A stretch of 64,000 nt of DNA from Aureispira sp963837355. GTDB taxonomy: Bacteria > Bacteroidota > Bacteroidia > Chitinophagales > Saprospiraceae. The stretch spans positions 62,001 through 126,000 of the forward strand of contig CAWIMY010000008.1 of the NCBI GenBank assembly GCA_963837355.1, written 5' to 3'. Shown piece after piece: positions 44,337 through 53,041 of the stretch; positions within the stretch are counted from its first letter, which is position 1; each line of letters starts with the position of its first letter. A model generated the notes under the pieces. It was not told where the DNA came from. It saw nothing but the letters and a program-made list of their open reading frames with translations, and ran no database searches. The position numbers and the translations under genes were made by a program.

Positions 44337-44834
44337 ATGAAACGAGAAAAAGTACCGCCAATTAATGCGGGTTCTATGGCCGATGTGGCCTTTTTGTTAC
44401 TGATTTTTTTCTTAGTCACCACTACCATTCAGACAGAAGCGGGATTGCCAACCACTTTGCCGCCTTGGTCTGAGGATAGTATACTAAAGCCCGATCAACA
44501 AGTGTTGAGCATAGTGCTCAATGCACAAGGAGCCTTACTACTAGAAGGAAATCCCGCTACCTTGAAAGAGGTGCCGTTTTACATTGACCAATTGTTGGCA
44601 CAAGTAGGCGGTAAAAAAGCCATTATGCATTTAAAACACGATCCAGAAGTGGATTACGCTAATTATTTGGCCGTTTACAATGCTGTTAAAGCCGTGTACA
44701 ACGCGCGCTGGGAGGAAAAAGCAATTGCCCAATATGGCCGTTCTTACGACGACTTAGCCCCGCGCTTACAGCAAGACATTCGCCAAGCATTGCCGTTAGT
44801 TTTTGCCGAAACGCCCTGGGTCACCGCCCAATAG
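44337..44834 (+). CDS. exbD: ExbD/TolR family protein, second copy
   Basis: A 165-residue paralog of the previous protein (VPPINAGSMADVAFLLLIFFLVTTTI). It keeps the membrane Asp and the YANYLAVYNAVKAVYNARWEE helix, and the final GRSYDDLAPRLQQDI matches GRDFDDLGREEQKAI of the first copy, so the two arose by duplication. Together they could form a heterodimer in one motor. The gap of 87 bases before it is small enough for one transcript. Confidence 0.9.
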   Translation: MKREKVPPINAGSMADVAFLLLIFFLVTTTIQTEAGLPTTLPPWSEDSILKPDQQVLSIVLNAQGALLLEGNPATLKEVPFYIDQLLAQVGGKKAIMHLKHDPEVDYANYLAVYNAVKAVYNARWEEKAIAQYGRSYDDLAPRLQQDIRQALPLVFAETPWVTAQ

Positions 44835-44928
44835 ACAAGGAATAAGATTAAAGATCCTTTTGAAGTGCGCGCTCTAGTAGTGGCTGTTACAAAAGGGTTA
44901 CATTGAAAAACCTTATGGATTAGAAATT

Positions 44929-45402
44929 ATGTCTAAGTTTAAAAAGAAAGGTAAAAAAGGAGCACCAGGTATCACTACCGCTTCTTTGCCAGATATTGTT
45001 TTTATGTTGTTGTTCTTCTTTATGGTTGTTACCAAAATGAGAGATAGCGAAATAAAGGTGAAAATTAGTGTACCCAATGCAAGCGAATTGCAGAAACTAG
45101 AGAAAAAGTCTCTAGTGACCCATATTTATATCGGAAGCCCGATGCCTAAGTATGCTGCGATTATGGGAGATGCACCCCGTATCCAGTTGAACGATCAATT
45201 TGCCGAGCCGTCTGCTATTCCTGTCTTTATTGCCAATGAAAAGGAAAAAGTAGTTCCCGCCAAATTACGGGATAAAATGACCGCTGCTTTGCGTATTGAT
45301 AAAGACGTAAAAATGGGTATTGTAACCGACGTAAAAACAGAATTACGCAAAATAGATTTTAGAAAAGTAAGTTATTTAGCCACCGATTTGGGGGACACCT
45401 AA
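44929..45402 (+). CDS. exbD: ExbD/TolR family protein, third copy
   Basis: A 157-residue ExbD with a Lys-rich N-terminus (SKFKKKGKKGAPGI) and span TASLPDIVFMLLFFFMVVT carrying the Asp. Its periplasmic domain differs from the two preceding copies (it has DKMTAALRIDKDVKMGIVTDVKTELRKI, the regular ExbD ending), so it belongs to a separate ExbD lineage. It closes the operon and is followed by a terminator. Confidence 0.9.
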   Translation: MSKFKKKGKKGAPGITTASLPDIVFMLLFFFMVVTKMRDSEIKVKISVPNASELQKLEKKSLVTHIYIGSPMPKYAAIMGDAPRIQLNDQFAEPSAIPVFIANEKEKVVPAKLRDKMTAALRIDKDVKMGIVTDVKTELRKIDFRKVSYLATDLGDT

Positions 45403-45403
45403 C

Positions 45404-45474
45404 AAACGCTTTACGATACCGTACGAGAGTACTAAGGAACGCCTTCTTGATAATCATCGAGAAAGCGTTTTTTT
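45404..45474 (+). terminator. Terminator of the ExbB/ExbD operon
   Basis: AAACGCTTT pairs with AAAGCGTTT across a 49-base loop that itself contains GTAC-GAGA-GTAC, and is followed by T. It starts right after the third exbD stop. Confidence 0.7.
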
Positions 45475-45640
45475 ATGCTTGCCCGCTACCTTTATTGTTA
45501 TTATAAAAAAGTTCTAACAGGAAGGGACATAAAATCTTGGAATTTGGTATCTTTAAGCAACAACCCTACAAGGTGCCCATGTATATGGCAGTACTCCTGT
45601 ACATGCCGATTGACCATTGCCATTACAAATAGAAAAATTC

Positions 45641-46453
45641 ATGAGATATTTGCTGCTCTTAGCTGTGTTGATTTGGCTGATACCCTCTTGCTCCATCCCC
45701 AATCCCTTCGACGACCACGAAGCGGTCGCTTTTCCCGATACAACGGTACATATTAATTCCTTGACACCGCAAATTTGTGAGGTCAGTATCCGCGATAGCG
45801 ACAGCACACAGCACACCAGCGATTACTGGACCGACAAACAGACAGGGCGTATCATTTATAAAATGAAAGATACGCCTTATAAGAACAGCCGTATCCATGG
45901 CACCCAATACCAGTATGATGAAGATGGGGATACTTTGTTGATCGCTCATTTTGACAACGGGATTCGCATCGACTCCACTGTTTATTATTGGCCTAATGGC
46001 AACCCTAGACACAAATACTTCTACTCAGCGCTTAAGAACGGTACCATCTTATTTGAAGTACAATACCACGAAAATGGCAGCAAAAAAACGGATGTCGTTA
46101 TGTACGAAGAGGGGCGTATTGCAGGAGCTGTGGACTATTATTCTGACGAGCCTCCTTATAAGGTCACAGAAACGTATTATTACCGAGAAGGAGAGTTGAT
46201 AGGCATCAAAATTTACAACGATTTGTACGATGAACTAGATCGCCGCCGTGATTATTTGCTAGTAGAATACCGCAAGGATTCGGCGCGTATTGCAGATGCC
46301 TTATTTGCCCAAGCGGGAACAGGGGATGCTGTAGACGTGCCCGTTTACTACATTGGTACAGAGCGAGATGCGCTGCACGATGTAGGCAAGCCCGACAAAT
46401 GGGATATTATGAAAATAGATCCTGCTTTCATGCTCAAATACTACAAACGCTAG
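45641..46453 (+). CDS. MORN/YwqK-like repeat lipoprotein
   Basis: A 270-residue protein from the ATG at 45641, with a lipoprotein signal (LIWLIPSC, Cys at about 17). Between about 95 and 200 it has repeats of the toxin-antitoxin YwqK/MORN type: YQYDEDGDTLLIAHFDNG, YYWPNGNPRHKYFYSALKNG, VQYHENGSKKTDVVMYEEGR. Such repeats fold as beta hairpins and bind partners or membranes. It is convergent with the hydrolase gene, with a 4-base tail overlap. Role unknown. Confidence 0.75.
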   Translation: MRYLLLLAVLIWLIPSCSIPNPFDDHEAVAFPDTTVHINSLTPQICEVSIRDSDSTQHTSDYWTDKQTGRIIYKMKDTPYKNSRIHGTQYQYDEDGDTLLIAHFDNGIRIDSTVYYWPNGNPRHKYFYSALKNGTILFEVQYHENGSKKTDVVMYEEGRIAGAVDYYSDEPPYKVTETYYYREGELIGIKIYNDLYDELDRRRDYLLVEYRKDSARIADALFAQAGTGDAVDVPVYYIGTERDALHDVGKPDKWDIMKIDPAFMLKYYKR

Positions 46454-47397
46454 GGATCTACAAAATTCCAAACAGCTGCCGTCCATTCCTTTTTGACATC
46501 GTCTACGATATGATCGTGGCCTGCCTCTTCAAAAACAATCAATTGGCGTGGCCCTGCCAGCGCCTCTAAGACCGCATCTACCTCTGTACGGTCTACGCGT
46601 TTGTCTTGGGCACCGTAGAGGAGCAGGGTAGGCATCGTTACACTAGCGGCATAATCGACGCTGCTGTGTGCTCTACTTTTGATACCCGTTTGCCAATCGC
46701 CCCAAAAGAGTAGCACATCAGGCAGCACAGCAGTTGGTAACTTAAACCGTTTGAATCGCTGCACAATAGCCGTTCTCATATCCTTGAAAGGACATTCTAT
46801 AATCAGTTTGTCAGGCTGGAGGTTATAATCATGAATGGCTTTGAGGATACTTACTGAGCCCATAGAAGTGCCCATTAGTAGTAAAGGTAGTCTGGGGTAA
46901 CGGCGTTTCATCGACTCATAACAGCGCTTCACATCTTCCGCTTCTTTGTAGCCAATGGTGCTTTCTAAGCCTTCCGAATCACCATGTGCTCTGAAATCTA
47001 CGAGTAGGCAATGAAAGCCCAAGCGCCTAAAAACATAAGAGGCATTGAGCATATTAGATTTTTTAGAGGTATAGCCGTGAAAAAGTAAGACGACACCCTT
47101 TGCCCGTTGATCCGTAGGAATAAACCAGCAATTGAGTTGCGGTTCTTGACCAATAGTGAGGGTTTGGAAATCATATTGCGGCTGGATTTTATTCCTAGAT
47201 TTTGGAATTTCAACCCCAAAAAAAGCTAACGTCAAGCGTTCTTCTAGTGGTTTGCTTTTGACACTTTGCGTGGTGATTTTAGGAAGATCTTTACTGGAGA
47301 AATGGGTGAAATTGTAAGCGTGGTTATACAAAACAACATTACCCACTAAGATAAAAATCAAGCTGAGGAATAAGAGGAGTTTTAGAAGCTTCTTCAT
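46450..47397 (-). CDS. Membrane-anchored alpha/beta hydrolase
   Basis: A 315-residue protein from the ATG at 47395-47397, with an N-terminal membrane anchor (LLKLLLFLSLIFILVGNVVLY). The hydrolase part shows VVLLFHGYTSKK, the nucleophile elbow MGTSMGS, GAQDKRVD (acid) and GHDH (His). The family is large and substrates vary; an envelope location facing the periplasm is likely. Tail-to-tail overlap of 4 bases with the lipoprotein gene. Confidence 0.85.
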   Translation of the reverse strand: MKKLLKLLLFLSLIFILVGNVVLYNHAYNFTHFSSKDLPKITTQSVKSKPLEERLTLAFFGVEIPKSRNKIQPQYDFQTLTIGQEPQLNCWFIPTDQRAKGVVLLFHGYTSKKSNMLNASYVFRRLGFHCLLVDFRAHGDSEGLESTIGYKEAEDVKRCYESMKRRYPRLPLLLMGTSMGSVSILKAIHDYNLQPDKLIIECPFKDMRTAIVQRFKRFKLPTAVLPDVLLFWGDWQTGIKSRAHSSVDYAASVTMPTLLLYGAQDKRVDRTEVDAVLEALAGPRQLIVFEEAGHDHIVDDVKKEWTAAVWNFVDP

Positions 47398-47591
47398 AAT
47401 AAACGATAAGAAATAGTGTTGGTCAGTCAAAAACGGCGCGAATACTCAACGAACGAAGCCCTAGACTAATTAATACTGAAAAATACATAAAAAAACGGCC
47501 TTAAAGCATTAAAAAGACTGTATTTTAGGGCCACAGACCTGTCCCAAAAGGGCAAGTAATTTACAACAACCGACTGAAAGCACCTGTCATT

Positions 47592-48914
47592 ATGTCCAAA
47601 AAAAACCAAGCCTTTATTGTAGAAGGCGGTCACCGTCTTCAAGGAGAAATTACCCCACAAGGCGCTAAAAACGAAGCCCTTCAAGTTATTTGTGCGACGC
47701 TCTTAACCGCTGAACGCGTGACAATCACCAACTTACCCAACATTAAAGATGTTATTTTACTCATTGACTTGCTCAAAGGTTTGGGGGTAGTAGTCACCGA
47801 GTTGGACGAACACAGCTATACTTTTGAAGCCAAAGATATTGATTTGGACTACTTGCAAAGTGCCGCTTTTACTGCTAAAGCCAGCCGTATTCGCGGTTCA
47901 GTTATGTTGTTGGGTCCCTTGTTAGCACGGTATGGACGGGCGGTGTTGCCACAGCCAGGTGGAGACAAAATTGGCCGTCGCCGATTGGACACCCATTTAT
48001 TGGGACTGCAAAAACTAGGCGCAGAATTTAACTACGATGCGGAGAACAACCGTTACAGCATTAAAACGCCCGCTTTGGTTGGGGCTTATATTCTGATGGA
48101 TGAAATTTCGGTTACTGGCACTGCCAATACATTGATGGCGGCCAGCTTAGCGCAGGGCATCACAACAATCTACAACGCGGCTTGCGAACCGTACCTACAA
48201 CAATTATGCAAAATGCTCAATGGGATGGGCGCTCGCATCACGGGCGTTGGTTCTAACAAGCTTGTCATAGAAGGGGTGGGCGAACTATTTGGAACCGCTC
48301 ACCGCTTATTACCCGACATGATCGAAATCGGCAGCTTTATGGGCCTCGCTGCTATGACTCAATCCGAGTTGACCATCAAAAATGTGCGGGTAGATGCGTT
48401 GGGTAATATTTTGCCCATGTATCGCCGTATGGGAATTGATTTTGAGGTAATTGGAGACGATATTCATATTCCTGCACAGGATTTGTATGAGATTCAAACC
48501 TTTATAGATGGTTCTATTATGACCATTTACGATGCTCCTTGGCCAGGTTTTCCACCCGATTTGATGAGTATTTTGCTGGTTATTGCAACGCAGGCGCGTG
48601 GCAGCGTGCTGATTCATCAGAAAATGTTTGAGAGCCGTTTATTTTTTGTGGATAAATTGATCGACATGGGCGCACAGGTTATCTTATGTGATCCGCACCG
48701 TGCCAATATTATCGGCTTGGGACGACAATATCCCCTACGAGGCATTACCATGACCTCTCCCGATATTCGCGCAGGCGTTTCTCTATTAATTGCCGCTTTG
48801 TCGGCCAAAGGCACCAGCAAGATTTTGCAAATCAATCAAATTGATCGTGGCTATGAGCGCATTGATGAGCGCTTGAATGCTTTGGGAGCGAAGATACAAC
48901 GGGTAGATGTTTAA
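47592..48914 (+). CDS. murA: UDP-N-acetylglucosamine 1-carboxyvinyltransferase, Asp variant
   Basis: A 440-residue enzyme for the first committed step of peptidoglycan synthesis: transfer of enolpyruvate from PEP to UDP-GlcNAc. K26 (GAKNEAL), RIRGSVMLLGPLLARYG and the C-terminal domain are normal. The active-site loop reads PQPGGDKIGRRRLDTH: the Cys that fosfomycin alkylates in E. coli (Cys115) is Asp125 here. Cys-to-Asp MurA enzymes are active and resist fosfomycin, as in Mycobacterium and Chlamydia. It is a single gene on its own promoter. Confidence 0.95.
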   Translation: MSKKNQAFIVEGGHRLQGEITPQGAKNEALQVICATLLTAERVTITNLPNIKDVILLIDLLKGLGVVVTELDEHSYTFEAKDIDLDYLQSAAFTAKASRIRGSVMLLGPLLARYGRAVLPQPGGDKIGRRRLDTHLLGLQKLGAEFNYDAENNRYSIKTPALVGAYILMDEISVTGTANTLMAASLAQGITTIYNAACEPYLQQLCKMLNGMGARITGVGSNKLVIEGVGELFGTAHRLLPDMIEIGSFMGLAAMTQSELTIKNVRVDALGNILPMYRRMGIDFEVIGDDIHIPAQDLYEIQTFIDGSIMTIYDAPWPGFPPDLMSILLVIATQARGSVLIHQKMFESRLFFVDKLIDMGAQVILCDPHRANIIGLGRQYPLRGITMTSPDIRAGVSLLIAALSAKGTSKILQINQIDRGYERIDERLNALGAKIQRVDV

Positions 48915-49383
48915 TCCTTTGTTAATAGAAAGGATAAATAGAGGCAACGCGATCGCCGTATCTTTGAAGAGGCAAGAGCGTGCGCAAGTAGTTATAACAA
49001 TTCCAAGCCAGTAATTGTTTGGGGTTATTCTCTATCTACGATAGATTATACGCATCATAGGAACGTCATTTTTGTCTAAAATAGAGGCGGTTAGGGCTAA
49101 TTATAAAGCAGCTAAATACTGTTTGCTAGTCAGAAATACATTGTTTTGCTGCTGATGTATAATGAAAGATTGTAGAAATTATTTTTTTGGTAAAATTCGA
49201 TAGCCGTAAAATTTTTGCTATATTTAGATGCCTTTTTGCTGAAGCAAGGTCGGAACCTTTGTTTCGGGCTTTTTTTTGCCAACAAATTCTACTATATTAC
49301 AAGTCGATGTAAGTAAGAGAACAGAGGAAGCATTGAATAAGGCCTTTTGGTCACCCCACAAATTACACTAATACAAGATAACT
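48915..49383. other. Long leader region upstream of the nSTAND gene
   Basis: These 469 bases hold no gene. TATCTTTG at 48959-48966 fits the TAnnTTTG promoter box, and TATATTTA near 49220 is a second, weaker candidate. Before the start codon there are several short hairpins (AAGGT/ACCTT near 49246) and a T8 run near 49271. A 5' regulatory leader is possible but not shown. Confidence 0.4.
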
Positions 49384-52300
49384 ATGCAAGGAGTAGAAAC
49401 CCTCAATATTCAGGCACCATACCCCGGCCTTCGCTCATTTGAGCAATCAGAACGCGCTTTTTATTTCGGACGGGAACGTCAACTCGACGAACTGCTGCGC
49501 AAGTTGCGCTCCAATAGATTCTTGGCGGTAGTTGGAAGCAACGGCAATGGAAAGAGTTCTTTCCTTAATGCCATGCTTATTCCGAGGCTACAAGAAGGCT
49601 TTAGTGGACAAGCGGGCTCCTCTTGGCGCATTGCTAACTGTACTCCTGGCAACAACCCTCTAGAAAATCTAAGTCGTCAATTAGCCCAGCGCAATGTTTT
49701 GCACGGGGATTCTATGATGGATCCCAGTTATCCTGCCAAGATTGAAGGGATGCTGCGCAACGGAAGCCTAGGAATCGTAGAGGCGTTTAAGAAATCAGAA
49801 ATCAATCGTGGGGAAAACTTGATGATCGTTGTTGATCAGTTTGAGGAGATTTTTGACTTTAGTAAAAAAAATAAACGCAACGAAGAAGATGCGGCCACTT
49901 TTGTGAACCTGCTGCTCAATGCTAGTCGACAAAAAGAGTCGCCTATTTATATTGTGCTAGTGATGCGCTCCAATCATATTGGAGACTGTGCCGAATTTAG
50001 AGGTCTGGCAGAGGCGATCAACGACGGACAATTTTTGATTCCTCGCGTAAAGTCAGAGGAAATTAAACGTATTATTCTCAATCCTATTCGCCACGATCGT
50101 TCTGTACGGGTGACAGGGGTGCGCCCAGAGATGGAAGAAATTGTGGTCACCACGATTCTATCGGATCTAGGAAAAAATACGGATGAGTTAGCCACCCTCC
50201 AACACGCTATGTTGCGTACTTGGAATTACTGGCTCGATAAAGAACAAGATACCGACGTGCCCATTGGCCTGTCTCATTATAAAGCCATTGGTACCGTTAA
50301 AGGAGCGATGGCGCGTCATGCAGAAGAAGCTTATGCCGATTTAGATACAGAAGAAAAACGCATCATTTGCGAGCGAATTTTTCGTGCGATGGTGGCACAA
50401 GCTCCTGATGGGACGGCTTCTAGCCGTTCGGTTACCGTTCGGGAGATGATGGACATCACAGAGCGCTCGGTGCGCGAAGTGCGCCTAGTTATTTATACGT
50501 TTAGCCAGTCAGGTCGCCGTTTCTTAAAAGCGCCTCCAATTGCTGAAATTGACGAAGATAGCGTTATCAGCATTGCCCATGATAGCTTAATTAAGCGTTG
50601 GAGCCGTCTAAAGGCGTGGGCAAATGAAGAAGTAGAAACCGCTGAAATGTACAAGCGCCTAGCTACGGCTGCTGCTTTGTATTACGATGGAAAAGGAGGT
50701 CTTTGGGTGGATCCTGAATTACAAATGGGACTCAAATGGTACAATCCAGAAGAGCATGACGAAGATAACCCTTGGCGCTTACCCCCCAACAAAGGTTGGT
50801 CAAAACGCTATACCGATATTGCCGTCGATTATGGCAAAGCTATTGAGTTTTTGGAGAAAAGTCACGAAGAGGCACTAGCGGCCGAAAATCGTGCGACCGA
50901 AGCAGGTAACAAGCAAGATACGCGCCGTAAGCGTTGGGCGTATATTGGTATTTTTGTAGTGCTATTCTGTGTTGGAATGATGGTTTGGGCGTTGTTAGAA
51001 GCCGCCAATGCCAATAGAAGTCAACGCGAAGCCGTCAACAGTGCTAGAGAAGCACAGCGCCAAACCTACTTAGCCGCTTTGAGTCAAGAGGAGGCTAATA
51101 AACAAGAATTTTACGCAGGAATGAGTGCTCGCAAAGCAATGGAAGAAAAAACCAAAGCAGAGCGTGCCAACATCAGCGCAATGGAAGCCGCTCGCATTGC
51201 AGAAGCGAGAGCCCGCCAAGCCAAAGATGCCGAGCGTAATGCCAAGCGCAAAGAGCAAGAAGCCCTAATCGCTAAAGAACAGGCCTTGCGCAATGAGCAA
51301 ATTGCAATTGCCCAAACAGCTGTTGCTAACCAGGCCAAAGAAGAGGCCGTCCGCCAAAAACAAATTGCGGTACAGATCAAAGGTCTTTCTATGGCACAAA
51401 CTATTGCCGTAAAATCAGCGAAAGAAGAGAACGAAGACATCCAAGGAACGTTGGCGAAAGAAGCCTACGATATGAACTCTGCTAATGCAGGAGACCCATA
51501 CGATGCCTTTATTTATGAGGCTGTTTACCGAGCGCTTAACCGCTTAGAGGATGTGAATAGAAATAACCCGAACTTTAATATGCTCGATCAAGCACCCGAC
51601 GGCAAAAGCCGTGTTGGTAGAATTCGTAGCATTCAAGTTTCGCCAACAGATAACAAAATCTACACCGCTGGTTCAGATGGTTTGTTATTGAAATGGGATT
51701 TTAATATTTATGGTAGCAAAAGCGCCAGAAAAGACAAAGCTAGTAAGCCAGAAATTCTATCTAGTAATAAAGGTGTTTCAAGAACGTTGGATATCAGCCC
51801 TGATGGTAGCTTGCTAGCACGGGCAGGAGATGCCGACAAAGTATTGATTACCGATTCTAAATCAGGACAAATTGTCAATGAATTGGATGCCCATAAAGGC
51901 AAACGCATCTGGGCGTTGCGCTTCACGCCAACAGGCGACGGAGTCATTACCGCAGGAGATGACGGTTCTGGTGGAACAGCAATTAACTATACCAACATGA
52001 GTGGTTCGGCTTCCCCTGTTATTGGAAAAACGCCTTATCGCCTAACAGCATTGGATATTTCTAGCGAAGGCAAGTATATTGCAGGAGTTGGAAAATCATC
52101 AGAAGTATGGATTTGGAACATTCAAAACCAACGTCGGGAGTTCTTGCTCAACGATCCACAAAGTGACAAGGATGCTACTGCTGTAGAATTCAACCCACAA
52201 GGTCGTTTTGTAACCGTAGGTTACCAAGATGGTACGCTAATGATTTGGGATTTGAACAAGGTACAAGCAGATCCTACCTATTTGCCAGAAAAATTCTTAC

Positions 52301-52785
52301 AACATGGTTCTAAAATTTCTGATATAGAATTTAGTAAAGACGGAACGATGATGATTGTGGGAAGTTTGGACAAATCGGCAACTCTTTGGACGATTCGTAA
52401 CGACGATTACAGAGGTTATGGCAACGAGAAAGAATTTCCTTACTTGGGCGCGAAATACATTCCCATCAAATTGGCCGATCACGACAACTGGGTAACTTCT
52501 GTCGCGTTTAGCAATGACGGTACCCGTGTAATTACGGGAACGGCAAGTGGTCACTTAAAAATTTGGGAAGTAGATATGACCTTGTATGCGGACCAAATCT
52601 GTGATATTGTTCGCCAAAACATGAGTGACAAAAGCTGGAAACGTTATGTCGGAACCGATGATCCATCAGGAGAGACTTTGTACATCGAAACGGCCGATGG
52701 TGGTCGTCGTACGCCGCTTTCTACTTGTGGAGAAATGGTCCCCCAAATGCGTGACGCTCGTAAACTAGAAGAAGCAGATTTCTAA
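49384..52785 (+). CDS. nSTAND-type ATPase with membrane span, coiled coil and WD40 propeller
   Basis: A 1133-residue protein. The N-terminus YPGLRSFEQSERAFYFGRE is the entry of the nSTAND1 domain; Walker A GSNGNGKSS is at 51-59 and Walker B MIVVDQFEEIFDF at 147-159. A winged-helix-like region ends near 430. A membrane span at about 520-541 is followed by an Ala/Glu/Lys-rich coiled coil (about 545-680) and WD40 repeats from about 735 to 1095 (WDFN, SPDGSLLA, VWIWNIQN, FSKDGTMMIVGSLDKSATLW, FSNDGTRVITGTASGHLKIWEVD). STAND NTPases act as signal switches. The span puts the ATPase and the propeller on opposite sides of a membrane, unless it is a buried helix. It heads a same-strand locus with a barrel protein and two lipoproteins. 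Confidence 0.85.
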   Translation: MQGVETLNIQAPYPGLRSFEQSERAFYFGRERQLDELLRKLRSNRFLAVVGSNGNGKSSFLNAMLIPRLQEGFSGQAGSSWRIANCTPGNNPLENLSRQLAQRNVLHGDSMMDPSYPAKIEGMLRNGSLGIVEAFKKSEINRGENLMIVVDQFEEIFDFSKKNKRNEEDAATFVNLLLNASRQKESPIYIVLVMRSNHIGDCAEFRGLAEAINDGQFLIPRVKSEEIKRIILNPIRHDRSVRVTGVRPEMEEIVVTTILSDLGKNTDELATLQHAMLRTWNYWLDKEQDTDVPIGLSHYKAIGTVKGAMARHAEEAYADLDTEEKRIICERIFRAMVAQAPDGTASSRSVTVREMMDITERSVREVRLVIYTFSQSGRRFLKAPPIAEIDEDSVISIAHDSLIKRWSRLKAWANEEVETAEMYKRLATAAALYYDGKGGLWVDPELQMGLKWYNPEEHDEDNPWRLPPNKGWSKRYTDIAVDYGKAIEFLEKSHEEALAAENRATEAGNKQDTRRKRWAYIGIFVVLFCVGMMVWALLEAANANRSQREAVNSAREAQRQTYLAALSQEEANKQEFYAGMSARKAMEEKTKAERANISAMEAARIAEARARQAKDAERNAKRKEQEALIAKEQALRNEQIAIAQTAVANQAKEEAVRQKQIAVQIKGLSMAQTIAVKSAKEENEDIQGTLAKEAYDMNSANAGDPYDAFIYEAVYRALNRLEDVNRNNPNFNMLDQAPDGKSRVGRIRSIQVSPTDNKIYTAGSDGLLLKWDFNIYGSKSARKDKASKPEILSSNKGVSRTLDISPDGSLLARAGDADKVLITDSKSGQIVNELDAHKGKRIWALRFTPTGDGVITAGDDGSGGTAINYTNMSGSASPVIGKTPYRLTALDISSEGKYIAGVGKSSEVWIWNIQNQRREFLLNDPQSDKDATAVEFNPQGRFVTVGYQDGTLMIWDLNKVQADPTYLPEKFLQHGSKISDIEFSKDGTMMIVGSLDKSATLWTIRNDDYRGYGNEKEFPYLGAKYIPIKLADHDNWVTSVAFSNDGTRVITGTASGHLKIWEVDMTLYADQICDIVRQNMSDKSWKRYVGTDDPSGETLYIETADGGRRTPLSTCGEMVPQMRDARKLEEADF

Positions 52786-52802
52786 GAAAAATTAAATGAT
52801 CA

Positions 52803-52843
52803 AATAAGTCTGAGTTAGCTTGGCTATCTCGGGCTTATTTTTT
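52803..52843 (+). terminator. Terminator after the nSTAND gene
   Basis: AATAAGTCTGAG pairs (with G-U) with CTCGGGCTTATT, extended by TAGC/GCTA around a TTG loop, followed by T. It may only attenuate read-through into the barrel gene. Confidence 0.7.
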
Positions 52844-53041
52844 ATAATACAGCATAGCACTCCCTCCCATATTTCCTCTACGTGCTTTGATCCGATTAAA
52901 AATTATAATTGCTGCATTCTTTGCAATCTTACTCAGCTAATAATACATTAGTCTAGAGTGTATTTTTAAATCTTTCTTGTCCGCGAAGAGGCTTGTTTGT
53001 AACTGAATAATGTTTGAGCGCGGACGGTTACAAAAAAAACA

